From Paenibacillus sambharensis (lineage in GTDB: Bacteria > Bacillota > Bacilli > Paenibacillales > Paenibacillaceae), in assembly GCF_003233845.1 (NCBI RefSeq), contig NZ_QKRB01000060.1, positions 1-64,000 on the forward strand: a DNA stretch of 64,000 nucleotides, given 5' to 3'. Below the pieces are notes generated by a model, which was not told the origin of the DNA, searched no databases, and worked only from the letters and a program-made list of their open reading frames with translations. Both the position numbers and the translations under genes were made by a program. Below, piece by piece: positions 42,996-53,073 of this stretch (positions within the stretch are counted from its first letter, which is position 1; each line of letters starts with the position of its first letter).

Positions 42996-45044
42996 ATGAG
43001 ATCAGGTAAACAGAGCAAGGCGAAGAAGAGGCGTGTCGTAGTATCTGCTGTTATGGCGGTGGCGCTGCTGGCATCGCCAGCTGGTATGTATGCGCAAGCT
43101 GACCCGGTGCAGGCTGAACGTGCTGCCCATTCGGCAGCAGAGCCGGCGGCTGCAGTGAATGCGAAGGAAGTTAAGGCCTTTACGGATGCGTATTTTGCCC
43201 AGCCCGAACTTCAGGCCATCCTGGCAGGCGCATTAGTCGTCGTAGTGAATGGGGATGACGTGCTGATGAATCAGGGGTACGGCTATGCTGATGTCGCGGC
43301 CAAGCGGAAAATCAACCCCGACCAGACGTTATTCCGGATGGCCTCCATCTCCAAGGTCATCACCGCCACAACGGTCATGCAGCTGGCTGAGCAGGGCAAG
43401 CTTGACCTCAGCAAGGATATTTCCGCTTATATGCCCGGCATTCATATCACGAACCGGACGGGGACGCCGGTAACGGCTGAGCACCTGCTCACGCATACGG
43501 CTGGTTTTGACTATACGGATGTGCGCCGGGTTCCGCGCGGCCACAAGGGACCGGAGATAACGATTCGCGAGAGCCTGGAGGCTAACACGCCGACGGTCGT
43601 TCGCAAGCCGGGCGAAGCGTACCGCTACGACAACCTGGCCTATACCATGCAGGGATACATGGTGGAGCATGCAGCGAACCAGCCATTTGAGCACTATGTT
43701 AAGGAGCATCTGTTTGATCCGCTGAACATGAAGCATGCGACCTTCAGGATGGATGACAAGGTGCTTGCCAATTTAGCAACCGGGTATCGGGCTGACATGA
43801 AGCCGCTGGAGCCCTACCCGAATTTCCCGACCATATCGCCGGGAGGCGGCATGTTTGCCACGGGCAGCGACATGGCTAATTTCATCCGGGCACATTTGAA
43901 CGGCGGACAGTTTGAGGATACCCGCATCCTGAAGGAGGAAACCGTTCAGCTGATGCACCAGAAGCACTACGAGCTTGCGCCCGGTCTGCCGTTGATGTCC
44001 TACGGCTTCGAGTCATTCTTCCACAGCAGTCATAACGGTCAATTCGTCATTGGTAAAGGCGGAGATCAAGAGGGGTATCACTCCTGGCTCTGGCTGCTTC
44101 CCGAGCAGAAGACCGGCGGCATGATCGTTGTTAACAGTGATGCCAGTGCGGGCATCAGACAGCACTTTTTTGAAGCCTTCATGGATCATTTTTACCCGGG
44201 GAAGCCCAAGCAGCCTTATGACCAGACGCTTGGAGCCAGTGAGCTCGCCGCTTATGAAGGCTTATACCGAAGCTTGCGCACGCCCATCATGGCCATCAGG
44301 GTGAGTGCAGAGAACGGAAGACTTGCCGTTAGCGATCCGGCCGGCTCCCGTGTCCTGCATGCGGCAGGCCCGCTGCTGTTCGAGGATGAGGGAGGTAATC
44401 CTGCTGTATTCAAGAAGGATGCCGACGGCAGCATTTCTTATATCTATTATTCATCACCGGACAGCATGTACGAGAAGGTCTTGCAGGCCGCTCCCTACTC
44501 CGATGTAAGTGATCAGAGCCCTTATGCGGAGGATATTCAATTTCTGCGCTCACTGCAGGCGTTCGATGATGAAGGTGAGCTTGCGTTCCGTCCGAATGAA
44601 GAGATGACCAGAGCCGAATTCGTCAGCATTCTGGCCCGGTTCTCCGGGCAGCGGCCGTCTCCCGATCCGGCTGTGTTCCAGGATGCGCAGGGACACCCGC
44701 TTGAGCGCTGGATTCAGACAGCTGCAGAGCTGGGTGGACTGACGGGGACTAAGGGGAGGAACTTTGAGCCTGATCGAGCGATTACCCGGCAGGAAGCGGC
44801 CGCATTTCTGTGGCGTGTTGCCAGCAATGAGATGGGATTGGCCCCTGTAGAGGCAAACCTGGTCACAGAGCCAGCGCCCTGGGCGAAGGACGCGGTTCAT
44901 TATATTGCAGCTAAGGGCATGTATGGTCCTGAAATACAGCTGAAGGGCAGCGGAGCTGTTGATTTTCAACCGGAGAGCATCATGACCAGACAGGAGGCGG
45001 CAGCCATGTACGCCAGATTTATTCAGAGGCTGTTTCTGCCTTAA
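42996..45044 (+). CDS. SLH-anchored serine hydrolase (beta-lactamase/esterase family)
   Basis: A secreted 682-residue protein with a signal peptide (KKRRVVVSAVMAVALLASPAG). The class C beta-lactamase-like domain has catalytic S117-I-S-K120 and Y211-D-N213, with a late GKGGDQEGYHSW loop in the place of the third motif. Such enzymes act as peptidases, esterases or D-aminopeptidases. The substrate is unknown. From about residue 500 come SLH modules (YSDVSDQSPYAEDIQFL, FRPNEEMTRAEF, PDRAITRQEAAAF) that bind cell-wall polymer and hold it on the surface. ATG at 42996 is preferred (AGGAGAGG about ten bases upstream) over TTG at 42990. Confidence 0.87.
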   Translation: MRSGKQSKAKKRRVVVSAVMAVALLASPAGMYAQADPVQAERAAHSAAEPAAAVNAKEVKAFTDAYFAQPELQAILAGALVVVVNGDDVLMNQGYGYADVAAKRKINPDQTLFRMASISKVITATTVMQLAEQGKLDLSKDISAYMPGIHITNRTGTPVTAEHLLTHTAGFDYTDVRRVPRGHKGPEITIRESLEANTPTVVRKPGEAYRYDNLAYTMQGYMVEHAANQPFEHYVKEHLFDPLNMKHATFRMDDKVLANLATGYRADMKPLEPYPNFPTISPGGGMFATGSDMANFIRAHLNGGQFEDTRILKEETVQLMHQKHYELAPGLPLMSYGFESFFHSSHNGQFVIGKGGDQEGYHSWLWLLPEQKTGGMIVVNSDASAGIRQHFFEAFMDHFYPGKPKQPYDQTLGASELAAYEGLYRSLRTPIMAIRVSAENGRLAVSDPAGSRVLHAAGPLLFEDEGGNPAVFKKDADGSISYIYYSSPDSMYEKVLQAAPYSDVSDQSPYAEDIQFLRSLQAFDDEGELAFRPNEEMTRAEFVSILARFSGQRPSPDPAVFQDAQGHPLERWIQTAAELGGLTGTKGRNFEPDRAITRQEAAAFLWRVASNEMGLAPVEANLVTEPAPWAKDAVHYIAAKGMYGPEIQLKGSGAVDFQPESIMTRQEAAAMYARFIQRLFLP

Positions 45045-45262
45045 GGCGGCGTTTACCGGGGAACTGTCCCGGGACAAGAGAGGTCATCAGATGTATGGGA
45101 CGGAGGTCTGCCCCGGGAGGAGCAGGCCTCCTGCTGTTTGTTAACATTGGAGTATAAAAACAAAAAGAATGGCATTTCATTAGGAGGCGGCTTGGGAAAT
45201 ACTTAAGAGGCAGGGAGGAAAATGATACAGACTCTACATAATCAGGAGGGATACGCAGAAAA

Positions 45263-48200
45263 ATGAGAGCGCTATCATCGAGGGTTATTCAGATGTCCAG
45301 ACGCAAGGGACTCAACAAGAAGAGAGGATTGCTTCACAGGATAACAGCCGTTCTGTTATGCGTCGTACTGGCAGCCGGGTACGGAACGGCAGCAGGAGCC
45401 GTTGTGCATCAGGAGGCAGATATACAGAAGGGAGCTTCTGTGCAGCCAGAAGCTGCCGTGCAATCGGGGGCTGCTGTGCAGCCGGAGTCAGCAGCAGGAA
45501 AGGACGCCGCAGGACATTGGGCTGAACCCGCGCTGCACAAATGGCATGCGCAAGGGCTGCTGTCAGGTTACCCCGGCGGAAGCCTTCGGCCTGACCAGCC
45601 GATGACGCGGGCTGAACTGGTTACGATGATGAATACGGTGTTCGGCTTCACCGGGACGGGCAGCACTTCCTTCAAGGATGTAAGCGGAGAAGAGTGGTAC
45701 GCGCAGGTTATATCATCTGCAGCCCGGGCGGGTTATATCGCCGGGTATCCGGACGGCAGCTTCCGTCCGAATCAGGCGGTGACGCGCGAGCAGGGCGCTC
45801 ATATGCTTGCGGGGCTGTTCCAGCTCCCGGCGCAGCAGAGCTCTGCATTGGCATCCTATCAGGATGCCAGTCAGGTAAGCGCCTATGCACAGGAGAGTCT
45901 TGCCAGGCTTGTGGGCAGCGGCAGCATGGGAGGATATCCGGATGGCACACTCCGGCCGCGCAAGCCGGTAACGCGCGCGGAGATGGTGACTCTGCTGGAG
46001 CGTCTGGCTCCAAGGATCATCCAGCAGGGAGGAACGTATACAGGTGAAGCTGTACACGGAAATCTACTGGTCCGTTCGGCTGCCGCAGTTATCCGGGATG
46101 CTTCCGTAGACGGAAACGTATTCCTGACCGCAGGAGTCGGAGAGGGCGATGCGCATGTGCAGCGGTCGGCTGTCAAAGGCGTCCTGTTCGTTAACGGCGG
46201 GGGTGCTAATAGCGTCTACGTCGCGGATTCTACGGCTCAGAGGATCGAGCTGGACAAGAAGGAGGGGGCTGTACGGATTGTCCTGTCAGGCAGCTCGCAG
46301 ATCAGCCGAGTTGACGTCAAGACTCCGGCCATCATCGAGGTAGAAGAGGGGGCCAGCGTTGGTACGGTTGAGATTGGGCAGGGCGCAATAGGTACTAAGG
46401 TACTGGCAGCGGGGGGGATTGGAGAAATCATGAACCATGCAGATGATACCCTGTTGAATGGGAAGGAATTAGACAAAGGGGTGACCAAGCCTGCTTCAGA
46501 TAAAGGTCAATCCGCACCAGGCGGAAGCTCGCAGCCTTCGTCCGGGGTGACTCCAGGCAGCGGTAACGTACAGCCGCCAGTGGAGCCTGATCTGGGCACG
46601 GGCAATCCGCAGCCGCCGGCAGAGCCTGATCCAGGCACAGGCAGTCCGCAGCCGCCGGCAGAGCCTGATCCGGGCACAGGCAGTCCGCAGCCGCCGGCAG
46701 AGCCTGACCCAGGCAGGGCGGAAGACTGGACGCTTGTGTGGAGCGATGAATTTGAAGGCACGGGGACCAACCTGGATGATAACGGCGTCAATCTGGATTT
46801 GTGGGATTACCAGCTTGGCACGGGCGCCCAGTATGGGCTTGACGGCTGGGGCAATAATGAGCAGCAGTATTACCGCGCGGAGAATGCCAGGGTTGAGGAC
46901 GGCAGGCTGATTATTGAAGCCCGCAATGACGGCTACGGCGGCAAGCCATATACCTCGGCCCGGCTGTATACGCAGCCTACCTTTACCAAGAAGTATGGCA
47001 AATTTGAAGCGCGGATGAAGCTTCCAGTCGGCCAAGGCTTCTGGCCGGCCTTCTGGATGATGCCCGCAAGCGATGTATATGGCGGTTGGGCAGCCTCCGG
47101 CGAGATTGACATTATGGAAGCAAGGGGCCGTTTGCCGGGTGAGATTGGCGGAACCATTCACTATGGCGAAAGCTGGCCGTTGAACCGCTATTCCGGTAAG
47201 GATTATCACTTCCCTGAGGGAACCGACATTTCGGACTTTCATACCTACGCTGTGGAGTGGGAGCCTGGCGTCATCCGCTGGTATGTGGACGGCAATCTTT
47301 ATCAGGAGCAGAACAGCTGGGACAGCTGGGGCAAGGACATGCCGGCCAAGTATGCGTTCCCCGCGCCGTTCGATCAGGAGTTCTACCTGATTCTGAATCT
47401 GGCGGTCGGCGGAAATTATGACAACGGCCGTGTTCCTGACGCTTCCATGCTTCCATCCTCGATGGAAGTTGATTATGTCCGTGTCTACGAACTGACTGGC
47501 CGTCCGTACAACACGCCTGTGGAGCCGCTGGTTGAGGCTGAACCGCTGCCCGCAGGCGCGAAGGAAGCAGTAGACGGAAACTATGTGCACGATACCCGGT
47601 TTGAGCAGGCGATTAAGGAAGTGGCTGCGGAGGGAGAGGCGCTTGACAGCAGCGGCTGGAATTTTGTCCATATTAGCACGTTCGACGGGGACGGCTCCAT
47701 TGGGGTGGAACCGCTCGAAGGCTCTCCTTTTGCCAAAATCGATATTAGCCGCGCTGGCAATGCGGTCCATTCTGTTCAGCTGATCCAGAACGTTACGCTC
47801 GGCAAAGGCAGATGGTACAGACTTAGCTTTGATGCGAAGGCAGCAGCCGAGCGGGCTATGACCGTCAAGCTGGGCGGCGGGGCTGACCGCGGATGGACGG
47901 GGTATTCCAGAGCGCTGGATGCGCAGCTTGGCACTGGACTTCAGAGCTACGAGCTGGTGTTCCAGATGGAGAAGGAATCCGACCCGCTGGCGCGTCTCGA
48001 ATTCAATCTGGGTCTGAACAGGTCCACTGTATGGATTGGTAATGTCAAGCTGGAGGAGGCAGAGGCCCCTGAGCTCTATCCCGATCTCCCGAAGGTGCCG
48101 GTGAACGGAAATCATGTGTACAACGGCACATTTGATATGGGCAGAATGGACCGGATGACCTACTGGCATTTCATCACCAATGGGGCAGCAGCCGAAGCTT

Positions 48201-49537
48201 CGGTTCATCCGGATACGAGGGAGCTGAAGATTGGCATCACGGACGGCGGTCATGCCGCAGATGCTGTTCGGCTTGTGCAGCCGGGAATGAAGCTGATCAC
48301 AGGCAATCAGTATCAGATTACGTTTGATGCGAGGGCGGATGAAGCCCGAACCCTTCAGGCGGCAGTCTGGAGCAAGGATGGATCGGCTGTCTATGCAGTT
48401 CCTCAGGACGTGCAGCTGACGGCGGAGATGGAGACGAAGACCGTAACCTTCGAAATGCAGTCGGTTTCCGATCCGGAAGGACAGCTGGTGTTCCTGCTCG
48501 GCGGCAGTACAGCGGATGTGTACCTGGACAACGTGGTTGTGACCCGTCTGACCAATGACACGGGAGAGCTTACGCTGGATGAGCAGTTCCCGCTGAAGAA
48601 TGGTGACTTCTCGCTCGGAACCGCAAACTGGAGCGAGCATGTTCAGGGCCGTTGGGACGGCTGGGACCATGACACACGGTTCACCGCCGAGAACGGCGGG
48701 CTGACATTCCATATTGCCGGCGCGGGAAATAATCCTTGGGACGTCATGCTGATGCAGAACGATTTCCCGCTTCGGAGCGGGAACACCTATGTTGTGTCAA
48801 TCGATGCCAGATCTACGTTGGACCGTCCTGTGGAGATTGTGATTGATGCTGACGGACAGCGTTATCTCTCCGAAACGGTTCAGCTGACAGGCTCCGCGCA
48901 GCGCTTCAGCTTCGAGCTTCCGGTAACGGACGATCTTACCGCTTCCTTCAAGCTGCTCATGGGCAAGGTGGATGGACTGCAGGCGGGAGGAGCGCACGAT
49001 GTGTACGTGGATAACGTCCGGGTGGAGCAGAAGGGCGCGCGCGAGCAGGCCTTCCTGGCCGCAAACGGTGACTTTGCGGAAGGACTGTCGGGATGGGATA
49101 CGCACTGGCAGGGACAGTATGACGGACCGTCCTCCGTTTCATTCCAGGCGGATACAGGAGAGCTGCATGCCGCGATAGCTCATGCGGGCGTCAATCCCTG
49201 GGATATTATGCTGATGCAGACGGATAAACTGCTGAAGCAGGACCAAACGTATGTGGTTTCCTTCGATGCCAGGTCAACGCTGCCGAGAACGATTGAGGCG
49301 GTGATCGACAACAGTGAATATACACGGTTTCTAAGCGAAAGTGTACAGCTGACACCGGAGATGCAGACGTACAGCTTTGAAGTGAGGATGGACAGCGATC
49401 AGACTGCCGGGCTCAAGCTTCTGATGGGCGCAGCGGAAGGCATGACTGCTGACAGCCATGACATCTTCATAGACAACGTGCGCCTGGAGCTGAAGGGTGC
49501 GAGTGAAGCGCTCGGCGGAACAGCCTCCGCTTCTTAA
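45263..49537 (+). CDS. SLH-anchored GH16 beta-1,3-glucanase with four CBM4/9-type modules
   Basis: A 1424-residue surface enzyme. Order: signal peptide (about 20-50), three SLH modules (about 70-250), a beta-strand-repeat region (about 255-390), a Pro-rich repeated linker (about 405-490), a GH16 domain (about 492-745), then four carbohydrate-binding modules (about 770-1420) each opening with an NG(N/D)F-like strand. The catalytic motif GEIDIMEARG gives nucleophile E614 and acid/base E619. WPAFWMMP and YWxQxxTGAQYG-like segments fit laminarinases. It probably cuts beta-1,3-glucan at the cell surface. CAGGAGGG lies upstream of the ATG. The next gene, a GH161-type phosphorylase, fits downstream use of the products. 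Confidence 0.93.
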   Translation: MRALSSRVIQMSRRKGLNKKRGLLHRITAVLLCVVLAAGYGTAAGAVVHQEADIQKGASVQPEAAVQSGAAVQPESAAGKDAAGHWAEPALHKWHAQGLLSGYPGGSLRPDQPMTRAELVTMMNTVFGFTGTGSTSFKDVSGEEWYAQVISSAARAGYIAGYPDGSFRPNQAVTREQGAHMLAGLFQLPAQQSSALASYQDASQVSAYAQESLARLVGSGSMGGYPDGTLRPRKPVTRAEMVTLLERLAPRIIQQGGTYTGEAVHGNLLVRSAAAVIRDASVDGNVFLTAGVGEGDAHVQRSAVKGVLFVNGGGANSVYVADSTAQRIELDKKEGAVRIVLSGSSQISRVDVKTPAIIEVEEGASVGTVEIGQGAIGTKVLAAGGIGEIMNHADDTLLNGKELDKGVTKPASDKGQSAPGGSSQPSSGVTPGSGNVQPPVEPDLGTGNPQPPAEPDPGTGSPQPPAEPDPGTGSPQPPAEPDPGRAEDWTLVWSDEFEGTGTNLDDNGVNLDLWDYQLGTGAQYGLDGWGNNEQQYYRAENARVEDGRLIIEARNDGYGGKPYTSARLYTQPTFTKKYGKFEARMKLPVGQGFWPAFWMMPASDVYGGWAASGEIDIMEARGRLPGEIGGTIHYGESWPLNRYSGKDYHFPEGTDISDFHTYAVEWEPGVIRWYVDGNLYQEQNSWDSWGKDMPAKYAFPAPFDQEFYLILNLAVGGNYDNGRVPDASMLPSSMEVDYVRVYELTGRPYNTPVEPLVEAEPLPAGAKEAVDGNYVHDTRFEQAIKEVAAEGEALDSSGWNFVHISTFDGDGSIGVEPLEGSPFAKIDISRAGNAVHSVQLIQNVTLGKGRWYRLSFDAKAAAERAMTVKLGGGADRGWTGYSRALDAQLGTGLQSYELVFQMEKESDPLARLEFNLGLNRSTVWIGNVKLEEAEAPELYPDLPKVPVNGNHVYNGTFDMGRMDRMTYWHFITNGAAAEASVHPDTRELKIGITDGGHAADAVRLVQPGMKLITGNQYQITFDARADEARTLQAAVWSKDGSAVYAVPQDVQLTAEMETKTVTFEMQSVSDPEGQLVFLLGGSTADVYLDNVVVTRLTNDTGELTLDEQFPLKNGDFSLGTANWSEHVQGRWDGWDHDTRFTAENGGLTFHIAGAGNNPWDVMLMQNDFPLRSGNTYVVSIDARSTLDRPVEIVIDADGQRYLSETVQLTGSAQRFSFELPVTDDLTASFKLLMGKVDGLQAGGAHDVYVDNVRVEQKGAREQAFLAANGDFAEGLSGWDTHWQGQYDGPSSVSFQADTGELHAAIAHAGVNPWDIMLMQTDKLLKQDQTYVVSFDARSTLPRTIEAVIDNSEYTRFLSESVQLTPEMQTYSFEVRMDSDQTAGLKLLMGAAEGMTADSHDIFIDNVRLELKGASEALGGTASAS
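46587..46712 (+). repeat. 39-bp tandem repeat coding the Pro-rich linker
   Basis: Three near-identical 39-base units plus a partial one encode PEPDPGTGSPQPPAE-type repeats between the SLH/beta region and the GH16 domain. Unit number is likely to vary between strains. Confidence 0.85.
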
Positions 49538-49610
49538 CAGAGCGCATACTTCAAATCTGCATACTTCTTCCGCATACTTCCGCAGGCTGCAGCCGCAAGG
49601 CCAGCAGACA

Positions 49611-49647
49611 GGCCGGCCGGGTTATTCGAACCCGGCCGGCCTTGTTT
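49611..49647 (+). terminator. Terminator of the GH16 gene
   Basis: GGCCGGCCGGGTT (49611-49623) pairs perfectly with AACCCGGCCGGCC (49629-49641) around ATTCG, followed by TTGTTT. Confidence 0.88.
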
Positions 49648-49777
49648 GTCTGCCATCCTATCTTCCGGGGCCATATGTCAACAAAGTGGTATGAATGTTA
49701 AGATATTGGGCTATCGGAGAGCCCGTTCACGAGGAATAATGAAGAGGAGACCATTTTGCCGTTACAGGAGGATGCAT

Positions 49778-52700
49778 ATGGGAGCAGTACGATACGAATA
49801 TGATGACCGCGGCCGTTTTGTCGTGGAGCAGTATAACAGGGCTGAACCGTTCTCCAGCTTTCTGCCGGGTATTGCAGGCACGGCGGGTATTCCGCTGTGG
49901 CTGTACTATGTGAACAGGGGACAAGGGGTGGCGAGCTTCGGCGTTGAGGATAAGAACAGTGCTATTATGGAATTTTTCCCGGCCAACAAATCCTACCAGC
50001 TGGTGCCTTACCAGGGCTTCCGCACCTTCATCAGATACAGGACAGAACAGGGAGAGGGATACCTCGAGCCATTCGCCATGACGGGGACGGGAGCAGACTG
50101 CCGGGAGCGCATGCTGATCTCCCCCAATATGCTTGAGCTGGAGGGGAGCTATCCGGCGGAAGGCTTGTCCGTAGAGGTCGGTTACTTCACGATGCCGGGC
50201 GAGAGCTTCGCGGCGCTTGTGAGAGATGTGACCGTAACGAACACGTCGGGGAAAGCGATGGAGCTGGAGGCGCTGGACGGCATGCCTGCCGTTATCCCTT
50301 ACGGAATGAATCATTCGGTGTACAAGGAACTGGGCTATACGATGAAGAGCTGGATGGATGTGCAGCATCTGGAATCGGGTATTCCGCTGTACAATCTGCG
50401 CGGCAGTATAGCCGATACAGCCGAGATGGATGCCATCAGCGGAGGCCATTTCTATCTGGGCTTTACAGATAAGGCGGATCAGCGTCCTGCGAAGCCGGGC
50501 CGCCCGATTGTGGATATGGATCTGATCTTCGCGCATAATACGAGCCTGTCCCGGCCTGACGGCTTTCTGAAGCACGGGCTTGCGGCGCTGATGTCCGCTC
50601 CCCAGGTCACCACAAACAAGGTGCCCGGAGCCTTCACCGCAGCTGTCCGGACGCTGCAGCCTGGCGAGAGCCTGCGGCTGGTATCCATGGCGGGCCATGT
50701 CAAAGACATTGAACGCATTCACGCGAGGGCGGAGGAACTGGCGAGCTTTGACTATATCGAGCGCAAGAAACAGGAGGCGGCAGGGGTTGTGTCCCGGTAC
50801 ACGCAGGATGTTGAAACCCGCACAGCCATGCCCCAGTTTGACGAGTATGTCAAGCAGAGCTATCTGGACAATTTCCTGCGGGGCGGTTATCCGCTTATAT
50901 TGGACAACGGCACGGAGGAGGGGGCGGTCTATCATGTCTTCTCCCGCAAGCATGGTGATCTGGAGCGGGATTACAACTTCTTCAAGCTGCTTCCGAGCTT
51001 CTATTCCCAGGGCAACGGCAATTACCGGGATGCCAACCAGAACCGCCGATGCGACATCTTCTTCCATCCGCAGGTCCATGATTTCAACATCCGCATGTTC
51101 CTCAGCTTCATCCAGCCGGACGGTTATAATCCGCTTGTCGTCAAGGGCTGTTCCTTCAGGCTGAAGGACGATGCAGAGCTGATGGCCTATGTGGCGGAGG
51201 AGCACCGGGAGACGATGCGCCGGTTTTTTGAACGGCCCTACCATCCTGGAGAGCTGCTGAATATGATGATGGACCGGCAGGTCAGCCTGACCATAGCGCC
51301 GGAGCAGTTTATGCAGGAAGCGCTTCGCCGATCAGAGCAGAGCTTCGAAGCGGAGTTCGGAGAAGGCTACTGGATCGACCACTGGACGTATAATTTGGAC
51401 CTGGTTGAGAGCTATCTCGTGATCTATCCCGACCGGCTGGAGGAAGTGCTGCACGGCAGGAAGGCATATGCCTACTACGACAGTCCGGCTGCCGTAGCTC
51501 CGCGCAGCAGGAAGTATGTCCTGGCCGGTGAGGGCCGGGTCCGTCAGTATAACGCCGTTGAGGAGAACGAGGAGAAGGAGCGCCGCCTCAGCAGCCGGTC
51601 AGGCGGCGGGCACTGGGTGAGGACGGGGAACGGCGGGGGAGAGGTCTACCTGTCTACCCTGTTCGAGAAGCTGCTGATGCTGGCAGCAGTCAAATTTGCG
51701 ACGTTGGATCCGGAAGGCCTCGGAGTTGAGATGGAGGCAGGAAAGCCGGGCTGGAACGATTCCATGAACGGTCTGCCCGGGCTGTTCGCGTCTGGCTTCG
51801 GGGAGACTTGTGAACTGAAGCGGCTGATGGAGGCGCTGCAGCAGTGGAACGCCCGCGGGGCGTTCATTCCGGCGGAGGCTGCCGAGCTGATCGGAACGGT
51901 CGAGCTTGAGCTGGACCGGTACGAGGCATCTCAAGAGGCTGACAGGGATTTCGGCTATTGGGACCGCGTGTCTACCGCGCGCGAGCTGTACCGCAGCCGC
52001 GTTGCGGAAGGCTTCGAAGGAACGGAAACAGAGCTCACGCCAGAGCGAATTGGACTGTTCCTGGAGCGGTGCCTCCGCAAGCTGGATGACGCGATGCAGA
52101 GAGCGCTCGCGATTGGCAAGGGCATCTATCCGACCTTCTTCTGCTACGAGGCCGAAGCCTACACGCCGCTTGGGGATGCGGACGGCAATGCGCTGTCTGA
52201 CGCCAAGGGCAGGCAGTTTGTCCGGGTGGAGCGGTTCCGCCGCGTCGATGTTCCGCGCTTCCTTGAGGGGCCGGTGCGCGCGTTCAAGGTGCTGAAGGAG
52301 GAGAAGGACCGCAGACAGCTCTATGCCGAGATTCGCGGCAGCGGGATCTATGACCGGAAGCTGAGCATGTACAAGGTGAACGAATCGCTGGCCGGACAGC
52401 CGCTGGAGCTCGGACGTTCCACGATCTTTACGCCGGGCTGGCTGGAGAACGAGTCCGTCTTCATGCATATGTCCTACAAGTACTTGCTGGAGCTGCTGAA
52501 AGCGGGCCTCTACGAGGAGTTCTTCGAGGACATGCGGCACGCGATGCCGCCGTTTCTTGATCCTGCCGTATACGGCCGCAGCATTCTGGAGAATTCCTCC
52601 TTCATTGCAAGCAGCGCCAACCCGGACGAGACGCTGCATGGCAGGGGTTTTGTGGCGCGCCTCAGCGGCTCTACCGCGGAATTCCTGAACATGTGGTTCA

Positions 52701-53011
52701 TCATGATGGCCGGCAAGCAGCCGTTTCGGGCAGATGAGGGCGGATTGACGCTCCAGCTGATGCCGAGTCTTCCCGGCTGGCTCTTCGATGAAGCCGGCGA
52801 TGTGCGGTTCCGGTTCCTCAGCTCCTGCGAGGTGACCTATCGCAACCCGCAGCGGAAGGATACATTTGCACTGGATGGAAGCAGGACGCGTTACACGCTG
52901 ACGCTGCAGGATGGCACGAGCGCCGATATGCAGGGAGCGATACACGAGCCCTATGCAAGCCTTGTCCGCTCGGGGAGCGTCCCGGCGATCACCGTACAGC
53001 TGCCAGGCTGA
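49778..53011 (+). CDS. GH161-type beta-1,3-oligoglucan phosphorylase (probable)
   Basis: A 1077-residue cytosolic enzyme with no signal peptide. The start at 49778 follows CAGGAGG; a longer frame from 49646 lacks such a site. The opening YEYDDRGRFVVEQYNRAEPF, then SSFLPGIAGTAGIPLWLYYVNRGQG and EFFPANKSYQ, is what I recall for GH161 proteins, often labelled cellobiose phosphorylase. A large (alpha/alpha)6-type middle follows. The long HWTYNLDLVESYLVIYPD segment fits the phosphorylase clan (GH94/149/161). The neighbouring GH16 beta-1,3-glucanase and sugar importer support a beta-1,3-glucan role: phosphorolysis would give glucose 1-phosphate. Substrate is inferred. Confidence 0.78.
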   Translation: MGAVRYEYDDRGRFVVEQYNRAEPFSSFLPGIAGTAGIPLWLYYVNRGQGVASFGVEDKNSAIMEFFPANKSYQLVPYQGFRTFIRYRTEQGEGYLEPFAMTGTGADCRERMLISPNMLELEGSYPAEGLSVEVGYFTMPGESFAALVRDVTVTNTSGKAMELEALDGMPAVIPYGMNHSVYKELGYTMKSWMDVQHLESGIPLYNLRGSIADTAEMDAISGGHFYLGFTDKADQRPAKPGRPIVDMDLIFAHNTSLSRPDGFLKHGLAALMSAPQVTTNKVPGAFTAAVRTLQPGESLRLVSMAGHVKDIERIHARAEELASFDYIERKKQEAAGVVSRYTQDVETRTAMPQFDEYVKQSYLDNFLRGGYPLILDNGTEEGAVYHVFSRKHGDLERDYNFFKLLPSFYSQGNGNYRDANQNRRCDIFFHPQVHDFNIRMFLSFIQPDGYNPLVVKGCSFRLKDDAELMAYVAEEHRETMRRFFERPYHPGELLNMMMDRQVSLTIAPEQFMQEALRRSEQSFEAEFGEGYWIDHWTYNLDLVESYLVIYPDRLEEVLHGRKAYAYYDSPAAVAPRSRKYVLAGEGRVRQYNAVEENEEKERRLSSRSGGGHWVRTGNGGGEVYLSTLFEKLLMLAAVKFATLDPEGLGVEMEAGKPGWNDSMNGLPGLFASGFGETCELKRLMEALQQWNARGAFIPAEAAELIGTVELELDRYEASQEADRDFGYWDRVSTARELYRSRVAEGFEGTETELTPERIGLFLERCLRKLDDAMQRALAIGKGIYPTFFCYEAEAYTPLGDADGNALSDAKGRQFVRVERFRRVDVPRFLEGPVRAFKVLKEEKDRRQLYAEIRGSGIYDRKLSMYKVNESLAGQPLELGRSTIFTPGWLENESVFMHMSYKYLLELLKAGLYEEFFEDMRHAMPPFLDPAVYGRSILENSSFIASSANPDETLHGRGFVARLSGSTAEFLNMWFIMMAGKQPFRADEGGLTLQLMPSLPGWLFDEAGDVRFRFLSSCEVTYRNPQRKDTFALDGSRTRYTLTLQDGTSADMQGAIHEPYASLVRSGSVPAITVQLPG

Positions 53012-53029
53012 CGATTATTTTGAATAAGG

Positions 53030-53069
53030 AAGAACCCGTCCATACTTGCTGGGGGCGGGTTCTTCTTTT
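53030..53069. terminator. Bidirectional terminator between phosphorylase and yesN-type genes
   Basis: AAGAACCCG (53030-53038) pairs with CGGGTTCTT (53056-53064), with T residues following. The convergent gene ends just past it, so it probably serves both strands. Confidence 0.8.
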
Positions 53070-53073
53070 TGTC

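Noticed and set aside
46496-48712. A 738-codon open frame on the minus strand
   Set aside because: It lies fully antisense to the GH16 gene, with repetitive Arg/Leu/Cys sequence from the linker repeat and no recognisable domain.
49727-52945. Long minus-strand frames (505 and 448 codons)
   Set aside because: Antisense to the phosphorylase gene, biased in composition, and without start signals.
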